This document shows, in pieces, positions 1 to 6,580 of a DNA stretch of 8,533 nt. The DNA is from Cryomorphaceae bacterium (GTDB taxonomy: Bacteria > Bacteroidota > Bacteroidia > Flavobacteriales > Schleiferiaceae): assembly GCA_003451355.1 (NCBI GenBank), contig DMDX01000022.1:977-9509 (forward strand), in the 5' to 3' direction. Every line of letters begins with the position of its first letter. The stretch's first letter is position 1. The translations under genes were made by a program, and so were the position numbers. The notes beneath the pieces were generated by a model that ran no database searches, had not been told where the DNA came from, and worked only from the letters and a program-made list of their open reading frames with translations.

Positions 1-698
1 TGGCTCGCGATGTACAAGAACACCAGCGAGCCGATCAAGCCGACCACTCGGGGGTAGCGCTTGAGCGCCACGAGGGTGCCGAGCGGGTTGGCGCGCTTCC
101 ACTCAAACGCGCGTCGGCGGTCGGCGGGAAGCGATTCCGGCAGCACAAAGTAGCCGTAGGCCATATTCAAAAAAGTGAGCGCAGCCGCCACAAAGAAGGG
201 AACACGTGGCCCAATTTCGCCCAAAAGTCCGCCCGTGACCGGGCCAATGATGAATCCGAGGCCAAAGGCGGCTCCGACCAAACCAAAGTTCTGGGCGCGC
301 TTTTCAGGCGGCGACACGTCGGCGATGTAGGCAAAGCCGGTGGTAAAGCTGGCTCCGAAAATGCCCGAAACCACGCGGGCGACAAACAACCACGCCAACG
401 TGGGCGCAAAGGCGAGCACGAGGTAGTCGAGGCCGAATCCGAGCAGCGAAAACAGCAGCACGGGCCGGCGTCCGTAGCGGTCGCTGAGCGCCCCCACCAG
501 CGGGGCAAAAAGGAACTGAAAAAAGGCGTACGCAAACAGCAGCCAACCCCCGTAGCGTGACGCATTTGCAACGTCGGCCCCCGTGAGCTCCTGAATGAGC
601 TGGGGAATGACCGGAATAATGATTCCAAGCCCGATAATATCGAGCAGCAGAGTCACAAAAATGAAGCCCACCGCGGCAGGGCGCGCCGAATTTGCCAT
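1..698 (-). CDS. TetA-like MFS drug:proton antiporter, 3' end cut off by window edge
   Basis: This is an inner-membrane transporter of the major facilitator superfamily, closest in pattern to the TCR/Tet (TetA-type) proton-driven efflux group. I translated it from an ATG at 698. 232 codons are present and the frame stays open to the edge, about the first 55-60% of a family member of roughly 400 residues. Visible signs are a first membrane helix (about 10-33) with LDIIGLGIIIPVIP, MFS motif A (GALSDRYGRRPVLL, about 69-82) in the loop after helix 2, and an antiporter motif C with GFIIGPVTGG (about 148-157) in helix 5. The gene starts 18 bp after the SPFH stop, so it is probably the last-read gene of the leftward run. 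The substrate cannot be told from sequence; the Tet resemblance does not prove tetracycline resistance. The family call is firm, the specificity is not. Confidence 0.88.
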   Translation of the reverse strand, partial: MANSARPAAVGFIFVTLLLDIIGLGIIIPVIPQLIQELTGADVANASRYGGWLLFAYAFFQFLFAPLVGALSDRYGRRPVLLFSLLGFGLDYLVLAFAPTLAWLFVARVVSGIFGASFTTGFAYIADVSPPEKRAQNFGLVGAAFGLGFIIGPVTGGLLGEIGPRVPFFVAAALTFLNMAYGYFVLPESLPADRRRAFEWKRANPLGTLVALKRYPRVVGLIGSLVFLYIAS

Positions 699-716
699 GC
701 GCAAACCTACGCGATT

Positions 717-1700
717 TTAACCTTGGCTTTTGAGCAGCTCTTTGATGCCGCCGAGCGAGCTCAAAATTCCTGAAGCCTCGTAGGGCAAAAACACCGTCTT
801 GGTATCGTTACCCGAGGTCATTTGGTTCAGCGTCTCGAGGTACTTCTGCGCGATCAGGTACTGCACGGGGTCTCCGGAATAGCCCTTCACGGCCTCAGAA
901 ACTAGCTTGATGGCTTCTGCCTCTGCCTGAGCAACCCTAATTCTTGCTTGGGCCTGGCCCTCTGCCTCGAGTATGGCGGATTGCTTCTGTCCCTCGGCCC
1001 GCTGAATGTCGGACTCGCGCTGGCCTTCGGCCGTCAAAATTTGGCTGCCCTTTTCACCCTCGGCCTCGAGGATGGTGGCGCGGCGCGTGCGTTCAGCGCG
1101 CATTTGCTTTTCCATCGCGTCGCGGATCGCGAGCGGCGGATTAATGTCCTGTAGTTCGACGCGGTTCACCTTGACGCCCCACTTGTTGGTGGCGTCGTCG
1201 AGTATGGCGCGGAGCTTAGCATTAATGGTGTCGCGGCTACTTAAGCACTGGTCGAGATCCATTTCGCCGACGACATTTCGCAGGGTCGTTTGCGTGAGCT
1301 TCTCGATGGCGTTCGGCAGGTTTCCGATTTCGTAGACCGACTTGAGCGGTTCCACGATTTGAAAGTAGATCAGCGCGTTGATCTCGGTGACGACGTTGTC
1401 GCGCGTGATCACGTTTTGCTTCGGGAAGTCGTACACGTTTTCGCGCAGGTCAATGCGGTCCTGCAGCTTGAAGATGCTAATGATTTCGCCATTGAATCCG
1501 GTCTCGGTGTAGCGCCAGTTGATTTGGCGCGGACGGTCAATCACCGGAATAATCACGTTGATGCCCGACTCCAGCGTGCCGTGGTACTTGCCCAGCCGCT
1601 CGACGATCATGGCTTCGGACTGTTTAACAATGCGGATTCCCTTGGCGAGCAGTACAACCACCAATAGGGCGAGTAGCGAAAATAGAATAAGTGTTCCCAT
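717..1700 (-). CDS. SPFH/stomatin-like (paraslipin-type, QmcA-like) membrane protein
   Basis: This 327-residue protein belongs to the SPFH (stomatin/prohibitin/flotillin/HflKC) superfamily, membrane-anchored oligomeric scaffolds linked to lipid microdomains and protease control. A single N-terminal hydrophobic segment (about 3-19) should anchor it. The SPFH domain follows (about 20-190), with ERLGKYHGTLESGIN, RIDLRENVYDFPKQNVIT and KWGVKVNRVELQDINPP, the last typical of the stomatin-like-2/paraslipin branch. A long Ala/Glu-rich helix (about 195-270) has AEG at residues 213, 224, 235 and 246, an exact 11-residue period. A short C-terminal region (about 275-327) ends in GGIKELLKS. The ATG at 1700 is well placed before the anchor. 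No NfeD gene, a frequent partner of SPFH proteins, lies next to it; its neighbours are gatC upstream and the MFS gene 18 bp downstream. Its exact role is not determined. Confidence 0.93.
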   Translation of the reverse strand: MGTLILFSLLALLVVVLLAKGIRIVKQSEAMIVERLGKYHGTLESGINVIIPVIDRPRQINWRYTETGFNGEIISIFKLQDRIDLRENVYDFPKQNVITRDNVVTEINALIYFQIVEPLKSVYEIGNLPNAIEKLTQTTLRNVVGEMDLDQCLSSRDTINAKLRAILDDATNKWGVKVNRVELQDINPPLAIRDAMEKQMRAERTRRATILEAEGEKGSQILTAEGQRESDIQRAEGQKQSAILEAEGQAQARIRVAQAEAEAIKLVSEAVKGYSGDPVQYLIAQKYLETLNQMTSGNDTKTVFLPYEASGILSSLGGIKELLKSQG

Positions 1701-1717
1701 GCTTAAAGATACGGCCT

Positions 1718-1736
1718 GCGGCGGTGAAACCGCCGC
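1718..1736 (-). other. Perfect 8-bp GC hairpin in the gatC-SPFH gap
   Basis: GCGGCGGT (1718-1725) and ACCGCCGC (1729-1736) are perfect inverted repeats around a 3-base loop. The hairpin lies 29 bases past the gatC stop and ends 17 bases before the SPFH ATG. No T-run follows on either strand, so it does not qualify as a classical intrinsic terminator. It may act as an RNA stabiliser or weak pause site. It is followed on the minus strand by TATCTTTA (1711-1704), one mismatch from the Bacteroidota -7 motif TAnnTTTG, three bases before the ATG. Confidence 0.45.
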
Positions 1737-1741
1737 GGCTA

Positions 1742-1764
1742 CCAGCTAGCAGCTAGTAACTGGT
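1742..1764. repeat. Small imperfect inverted repeat (CCAG/CTAG...CTAG/CTGG)
   Basis: CCAG-CTAG (1742-1749) and CTAG-taa-CTGG (1753-1763) can fold with a three-base loop and a three-base bulge. The 12-mer CTAGTAACTGGT (1753-1764) matches CTAGTTACTGGT at 2862-2873 in 11 of 12 positions, so it looks like a fragment of the repeat family in the accC-plsC gap. It lies directly after the gatC stop codon. Confidence 0.4.
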
Positions 1765-1765
1765 T

Positions 1766-2056
1766 TTATTCCTGTCCCCCCCGCGGAACCCGGAAGTAGT
1801 CGCTGTCAGCCCCCGGGGCGTTGCGCAGGGCGTCGGTGTGGCTCAAGGGCTCGGTCGGAACGTCGTCGCGCAGCACGTTCTCGCGGTCGGTCATGTAGAC
1901 CAGCGGCTCAACCCCGTCGAGGTCCAAGGCGCGGACTTTGCCGACAAACCCGAGCATTTTCTCGAGGTCTCCGAGCAGTGCGTCGGCTTGGGTCTCGCTG
2001 AGTTCGAGCTTGGCGATGTCAGCGAGCTTGAGGACGTCTTCGCGGGTGAGGTTCAT
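1766..2056 (-). CDS. gatC: Glutamyl-/aspartyl-tRNA amidotransferase subunit C
   Basis: GatC is the small subunit of the GatCAB complex, which converts Glu-tRNA(Gln), and in many bacteria Asp-tRNA(Asn), to the correctly charged tRNA in the cytoplasm. It acts as a clamp between GatA and GatB. The 96-residue length is normal for the family. Family features seen are an N-terminal helix (VLKLADIAKLELSE, about 8-21), the DLDGVEPLVYM segment (about 45-55), ENVLRDDVP (59-67) and the C-terminal LRNAPGADSDYFRVPR (about 77-92). The ATG at 2056 overlaps the plsC stop as ATGA, a four-base overlap that suggests translational coupling. gatA and gatB are not in the window. The gene is followed by a 65-bp gap with a hairpin and a repeat fragment. 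Confidence 0.95.
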   Translation of the reverse strand: MNLTREDVLKLADIAKLELSETQADALLGDLEKMLGFVGKVRALDLDGVEPLVYMTDRENVLRDDVPTEPLSHTDALRNAPGADSDYFRVPRGGQE

Positions 2057-2781
2057 GATTCGGCGGCGTATCGATTGAGTTCCGCCAAAATTAGGGCATA
2101 AACCTGGGCGTTGAGCGCGTCGGGATCGGCACCGACCGTCTCAATAGGGGCGTGCACGGTGGCGCGAATGCGGCCGGGGAACCCGCCCTGCGTGAAGTCA
2201 GGAAAGTGCCGGCGGTTGTCGGGAAAGGTAATGGGCAGAATGGGGACCCCGGCCTCTACCGCGAGCTGGAACGCGCCGTTTTTGAACGGAGCCAGGCGCA
2301 CGCGCGGGTCCTTCGGAATTCCGCCCTCGGGGTAGATGCACATGCCGCTTCCGCGCGCGAGGCGGCGACGGGCTTTTTCGAGCACCTGACGCTTGGACGC
2401 AATCGAGTTGCGGTCCACGGTGATGCTGCTGCGCTTAAAAAAGAATCCGAAGAGCGGAAGCTTCGCGAGTTCTGCCTTGCCAATGAACACCGTCGGCGAC
2501 TTGACCAGCCGGTAGCAGTACATCACGTCGAGTTCCGACGAGTGGTTTGCGACCACCATGTACGTGCGCGACCAGTCGATGCGGGCCTCGTAGCGGACCT
2601 TGCGAATCAGGCCCATTCCGTTGAGGATCCAGGCCGACCACAGGCGTCCGAATCGGTAAAAGCGCGGAAACTGCTCCACCCGGCGGCTGTACCACAGCAA
2701 CCACGGGAACAGACCCAGAATGCTCACAAGCATCAGGGCGTAGTACCAGACGTGGTAGAGGATGCCGAAGGCGCGCTTCAT
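2053..2781 (-). CDS. plsC: 1-acyl-sn-glycerol-3-phosphate acyltransferase family protein (PlsC-like)
   Basis: This 242-residue membrane-associated acyltransferase probably transfers an acyl chain to the sn-2 position of lysophosphatidic acid to make phosphatidic acid. A hydrophobic N-terminal stretch (about 12-31) precedes the PlsC domain. The catalytic block is NHSSELD with His80 and Asp85. GKAEL lies at 101-105 and ITVDRNS at 120-126. YPEGG (150-154) stands where FPEGT is usual, so it is a mild variant, and VPILPITF is at 179-186. I chose the ATG at 2781 (MKRAFG). The frame stays open upstream to an ATG at 2850, but those 23 codons run through the intergenic repeat and translate to low-complexity text. 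The stop overlaps gatC by four bases. Because many bacteria carry several PlsC paralogues, the acyl acceptor is less certain than the family. Confidence 0.88.
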   Translation of the reverse strand: MKRAFGILYHVWYYALMLVSILGLFPWLLWYSRRVEQFPRFYRFGRLWSAWILNGMGLIRKVRYEARIDWSRTYMVVANHSSELDVMYCYRLVKSPTVFIGKAELAKLPLFGFFFKRSSITVDRNSIASKRQVLEKARRRLARGSGMCIYPEGGIPKDPRVRLAPFKNGAFQLAVEAGVPILPITFPDNRRHFPDFTQGGFPGRIRATVHAPIETVGADPDALNAQVYALILAELNRYAAES

Positions 2782-2798
2782 GGGTCGTTGGCTCGAGG

Positions 2799-2819
2799 TT
2801 TCTTGTTTCTTGTTTCTAG
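2799..2819. repeat. Three tandem heptamers TTTCTTG, TTTCTTG, TTTCTAG
   Basis: Three adjacent 7-base units lie at 2799-2805, 2806-2812 and 2813-2819 on the plus strand; the last has one change. The internal 11-mer CTTGTTTCTTG (2802-2812) is the exact reverse complement of CAAGAAACAAG at 2901-2911 and matches that of 2841-2851 in 10 of 11 positions. The block sits 17 bp upstream of the chosen plsC start and is one arm of a larger inverted arrangement. Confidence 0.7.
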
Positions 2820-2840
2820 TTTGCGCGGGCCGCCGCAGCA

Positions 2841-2944
2841 CAAGGAACAAGTTACTCGTAACTAGTTACTGGTGCCCGCAGTCCGCTTCAGCACGAGAGG
2901 CAAGAAACAAGTTACGAGTAACCGGCAACGCGCTTCAGCGCTGG
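2841..2944. repeat. Degenerate tandem repeat, 60-bp offset, with nested palindromes
   Basis: Two related copies start at 2841 and 2901. Their first 22 bases (CAAGRAACAAGTTAC...GTAAC) agree at 19 of 22 positions, and both contain CGCTTCAGC further on (2884-2892 and 2931-2939). The second copy is about 13 bases shorter between these blocks. Nested symmetric pieces include the perfect 12-bp palindrome GTAACTAGTTAC (2858-2869), GTTACTCGTAAC at 2851-2862 whose exact reverse complement is GTTACGAGTAAC at 2911-2922, and GCGCTTCAGCGC (2930-2941). With 2799-2819 this fills most of the 163-bp gap between accC and plsC. No T-tract terminator and no good promoter were seen in the gap. Confidence 0.7.
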
Positions 2945-4282
<1,338 letters not shown>

Positions 4283-4294
4283 GGCGCGGGCGAA

Positions 4295-4750
4295 TTAAGC
4301 CGGATCGACCAAGAACAAGGGCTGGCCGTACTCGACCGGCTTCATGTCGTCGGCGATTACCTTGACTACAGTACCTGAAACCTCGCACTCAATCTCGTTG
4401 AAGAGCTTCATGGCTTCGATGATGCAGACCGTTTGGCCGGCCTTTACCGTGTCACCCACGTTGACAAATACGGGCTTGTCGGGGCTTGGCTTGCGGTAGA
4501 ACGTACCGATCATCGGCGCGGTCACCGTCACGTACTTTGACGTGTCTTCGGCCGGAGCCGCTGGGGCAGCAGCGGCAACTGGGGCGGCGGCCACGGTAGG
4601 AGCGGCAGCGAGCACAGGCGCTTGGGCGTACACGACGCCGTCGGGGCCGGTTTTGACCGTAATCTTAAAGTCATCCGTTTCGAGGGATACCTCTTGGGCG
4701 CCACTCTTGGCGACAAAACGAATGAAATTCTGGAGTTCTTTAAGGTCCAT
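4295..4750 (-). CDS. accB: Acetyl-CoA carboxylase, biotin carboxyl carrier protein
   Basis: AccB carries biotin between the carboxylase AccC and the carboxyltransferase. The 151-residue product has an N-terminal helical region (1 to about 40; MDLKELQNFIRFVAKSG), a flexible Ala/Pro linker (about 43-67) and a C-terminal biotinyl domain (about 73-150). The biotin attachment motif is EAMKL, with Lys115 as the biotinylated residue, and the domain ends in YGQPLFLVDPA. The ATG at 4750 gives the usual family N-terminus. An in-frame ATG at 4792 would add 14 non-family residues and begin inside the terminator hairpin, so I rejected it. accC follows after 12 bp. Upstream, the terminator at 4791-4829 separates it from rpmF, so accBC needs its own promoter or depends on read-through. 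Confidence 0.97.
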   Translation of the reverse strand: MDLKELQNFIRFVAKSGAQEVSLETDDFKITVKTGPDGVVYAQAPVLAAAPTVAAAPVAAAAPAAPAEDTSKYVTVTAPMIGTFYRKPSPDKPVFVNVGDTVKAGQTVCIIEAMKLFNEIECEVSGTVVKVIADDMKPVEYGQPLFLVDPA

Positions 4751-4790
4751 AGCTAAGGAGTTAGAAGGGCAAAAGTGCGGCGAAAAAAGC

Positions 4791-4829
4791 AAAAACCCGG
4801 CATCAAGGCCATGCTTGAACCGGGTTTTT
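4791..4829 (-). terminator. Strong intrinsic terminator after rpmF, potentially bidirectional
   Basis: AAAAACCCGG (4791-4800) and CCGGGTTTTT (4820-4829) form a perfect 10-bp stem. The loop contains a second 5-bp pairing, TCAAG (4803-4807) with CTTGA (4814-4818). On the minus strand the GC part is followed by TTTTT, then GC and TTTTTT, a good U-tract. The plus strand also has five T after the stem. It begins 31 bases past the rpmF stop and ends 40 bases before the accB start, so it should limit rpmF transcription from entering accBC. Confidence 0.88.
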
Positions 4830-4860
4830 ATTCACAAAAGGGCGCAAAGGCCCAAAAGTC

Positions 4861-5067
4861 TTAGGCCTCAGCGGCTTCAGCAGGGGCGCTGTTGTCGATA
4901 ACTACTTTGCCTTTGTAGTACATCTTGCCCTCGTGCCAGTAGGCGCGGTGCATCAGGTGGGCTTCACCCGTAGCCGAGCACACCGTAAGCGTAGGCATAG
5001 GAGCCTTGTCGTGGGTGCGGCGCTTGTCGCGGCGGGTACTGGATTGTCGGCGTTTGGGATGTGCCAT
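4861..5067 (-). CDS. rpmF: 50S ribosomal protein L32
   Basis: This 68-residue basic protein is a component of the large ribosomal subunit. The N-terminus MAHPKRRQSSTRRDKRRTHD and the core TGEAHLMHRAYWHEGKMYYKGKVVIDNS are diagnostic of L32. Only one cysteine (about residue 30) is present, so it is the form without a four-cysteine zinc site. An Ala/Glu-rich tail (APAEAAEA) extends past the conserved end. The ATG at 5067 is fixed by the conserved MAHPKRR start. It follows the DUF177 gene by 43 bp; DUF177 with rpmF is a pairing conserved across many bacterial phyla. The intrinsic terminator at 4791-4829 lies just downstream, so L32 expression can be set separately from accBC. Confidence 0.98.
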   Translation of the reverse strand: MAHPKRRQSSTRRDKRRTHDKAPMPTLTVCSATGEAHLMHRAYWHEGKMYYKGKVVIDNSAPAEAAEA

Positions 5068-5110
5068 GGTTCCTCAGTTTAAAAATTCAACAATTCGTTG
5101 GTCAAAAATC

Positions 5111-5587
5111 TTATTCTTCTTCGCCGTCGTCTAAAAAGTCCAAATCAGAATCATCCCAATCGTCGGCGTCGACCTCTTCGCGGAGCTCAGGTTTGACGCG
5201 CTGCAGCGGAACCGACAGTGCCACTAATTCGTAGAGGTGCTGCTTGAGGTCGGCTTCGTAGGATCCGTGCGGAAGCACGAGCGCCTCAGGTTCGCTGTCG
5301 TCGAAGGCTTCGCCAAACTTGACCACTACGCGAAACGCGTTCGAAAGCTCGAGCACGAACGGGTCGTTGCTCAGGTCGCAGGTGGTGTCCATGGCGCCTT
5401 CGTACGAAAATTCCAACTCAAGCATGTGGTTGGCTTTACGCAGCAGCACACGGACGGTGGCGGGCCGAAGACCCTCAAGGTCTTGCAGGGGAAATTCTGA
5501 AAAGAACGTTTCGTCGAGGACGAATTCAAAGTGGTGCTCGCCAAGTGCGAGACCCGAAAACTGGAGTATGGTTTCACGTGGTCTCAT
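5111..5587 (-). CDS. DUF177 (YceD-like) protein, rpmF partner
   Basis: This 158-residue protein belongs to the DUF177/YceD family, whose genes usually sit directly before rpmF. The family is linked to ribosome (23S rRNA) accumulation in plants and bacteria, but its molecular role is not settled. Family features are the central DTTCDLSNDPFVLEL segment (about 67-81) with one cysteine, FRVVVKFGEAFDD (about 85-97), and LVLPHGSYEADLKQHLYELVALSVPLQRVKP (about 103-133). The C-terminal tail is strongly acidic (DADDWDDSDLDFLDDGEEE), as is common in the family. The ATG at 5587 gives a normal length. It starts 48 bp after the pdxA stop, and an exact TAnnTTTG element lies in that gap. rpmF follows after 43 bp. 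The family call is firm; function comes from context. Confidence 0.9.
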   Translation of the reverse strand: MRPRETILQFSGLALGEHHFEFVLDETFFSEFPLQDLEGLRPATVRVLLRKANHMLELEFSYEGAMDTTCDLSNDPFVLELSNAFRVVVKFGEAFDDSEPEALVLPHGSYEADLKQHLYELVALSVPLQRVKPELREEVDADDWDDSDLDFLDDGEEE

Positions 5588-5609
5588 GACGAACTTCGCT
5601 TTGAGCCTG

Positions 5610-5617
5610 CAAAGGTA
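5610..5617 (-). promoter_or_regulatory. Candidate promoter -7 element TACCTTTG upstream of the DUF177 gene
   Basis: On the minus strand TACCTTTG (5617-5610) matches the Bacteroidota -7 consensus TAnnTTTG exactly, 22 bases before the DUF177 ATG. The upstream -33 element (TTG at about 19-base spacing) is not clear: TTG occurs only 12 bases upstream and CTG about 19 upstream. If real it would give a leader of roughly 15-20 bases and let DUF177-rpmF be transcribed apart from pdxA. Confidence 0.45.
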
Positions 5618-5635
5618 CTAAAAATTCCACAACGC

Positions 5636-6580
5636 TCAGCGTATTGCGCGGCGATTCTTTACTACCTCGACCGCGGTGTGAAGGGCGGCGAGCATGCTGC
5701 CGGCGTCAGCGCGGCCAAGGCCGGCGAGGTCCCAGGCGGTTCCGTGGTCGGGAGAGGTCCGCACCAAGTCCAGTCCTGCCGTGCAGTTGACGCCGTCGTG
5801 AAAGGCAAGCATTTTAAACGGAATCAGGCCCTGGTCGTGGTAGAGCGCCAAGGTGGCGTCGACGTCGCGGTAGCCCCGCGCGGCAAAAAATCCGTCGGCG
5901 GCAAAGGGTCCGTGCACGTCCAAACCTTCGTGGACTGCGGTGTCTAGTGCCTTGGCAAGCCAGGTTTGCTCGTCGCTGCCGATGCGCCCGCCATCTCCGG
6001 CGTGGGGGTTGAGGGCGAGCAGGGCAAGGCGCGGACTTGCCACTCCGTAGTCCTGGCGCAGCGCAGCGTTCAGCGCGCGGAGCTTGCGCACGACAAGGTC
6101 CACCGAGAGCGCCCCCCGAACGTCGGTAAGGGCCACGTGCTCGGTGGCGAGGGCGACCGTGAGTTCAGCGCCCCGAAGCATCATGAGGGCTTCGCCTCCC
6201 GCGGCTTGGGCCAGGTAGCCGGTGTGGCCGGTGAATCCGGGCAGCGGAACGTGTTCTTTGCTCAGCGGCGGCGTGACCAACGCGTCGATTTGGCCGGAGC
6301 GCCAGGCGTCCAGGGCCAGGTTGAGGCTGTCGAGGGCAGCTTGGCCTGAGGTGGAGGTTCCGCGCCCAAAGGCCCAGTCCACGGGCGGCAGTGGCCACAC
6401 GCAGGGGACCGACGGCACGGGCAAACCTAGCGCCTCTGCTTGGCCCTTGACCAGCAAAGGGTCTGCAAACCAGACCAATTCCACGTCGGCCGCGGGAGCA
6501 AACTGCGCGAGCGCCTTGAGCACCACCTCGGGCCCGATGCCGTGGGGGTCGCCTAAGGTGATGCCGACGCGAACCGCCAC
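5636..6580 (-). CDS. pdxA: 4-hydroxythreonine-4-phosphate dehydrogenase (PdxA)
   Basis: PdxA oxidises 4-phosphohydroxy-L-threonine with NAD(P)+ in the DXP-dependent route to pyridoxal 5'-phosphate, in the cytoplasm. The 314-residue product starts with ITLGDPHGIGPEVVLKAL (about 7-24). The three metal-binding histidines appear in family context: GFTGHTGYLA with His119, LNPHAGDGG with His193, and YHDQGLIPFK with His248. RTSPDHGTAWDLAG (about 274-287) closes the active site. It is slightly short (E. coli PdxA is 329), with no missing motif. The start is GTG at 6580, which places MAVRVGITLGDP where the family begins; no ATG lies near it. The GTG shares one base with the stop of the upstream aminopeptidase (TAGTG), suggesting translational coupling. 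It could be the PdxA2 paralogue, but the three histidines and context favour PdxA. Confidence 0.94.
   Translation of the reverse strand: MAVRVGITLGDPHGIGPEVVLKALAQFAPAADVELVWFADPLLVKGQAEALGLPVPSVPCVWPLPPVDWAFGRGTSTSGQAALDSLNLALDAWRSGQIDALVTPPLSKEHVPLPGFTGHTGYLAQAAGGEALMMLRGAELTVALATEHVALTDVRGALSVDLVVRKLRALNAALRQDYGVASPRLALLALNPHAGDGGRIGSDEQTWLAKALDTAVHEGLDVHGPFAADGFFAARGYRDVDATLALYHDQGLIPFKMLAFHDGVNCTAGLDLVRTSPDHGTAWDLAGLGRADAGSMLAALHTAVEVVKNRRAIR

Noticed and set aside
167..628. Minus-strand open frame of 153 codons inside the transporter region
   Set aside because: It is out of frame with the MFS transporter, which shows motifs A and C in the correct frame; the alternative is Arg/Ser/Pro-rich shadow text.
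1290..1667. Plus-strand frame of 125 codons opposite the SPFH gene
   Set aside because: It is antisense to a well-supported SPFH domain and has no recognisable features.
2152..2865. Long plus-strand open frame (237 codons) opposite plsC
   Set aside because: It lies almost wholly antisense to a clear PlsC gene, its translation shows no family pattern, and it runs into the intergenic repeat. Long shadow frames are expected in G+C-rich coding DNA.
2841..2944. CRISPR array
   Set aside because: Only two diverged copies with a 60-bp offset, internal palindromes and no unique equal-length spacers or cas genes.
4770..4777. Minus-strand CACTTTTG as the accB promoter -7 element
   Set aside because: It misses the first base of TAnnTTTG and has no -33 TTG at about 19-base spacing; the nearest TTG is 12 bases away. 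Too weak to list as a feature.
4751..4792. Upstream ATG at 4792 as the accB start
   Set aside because: It adds 14 residues not seen in the family and begins inside the terminator stem; the ATG at 4750 gives the standard N-terminus.
5103..5110. Minus-strand GATTTTTG as an rpmF promoter
   Set aside because: One defined mismatch and no -33 element; A/T-rich gaps give such matches by chance.
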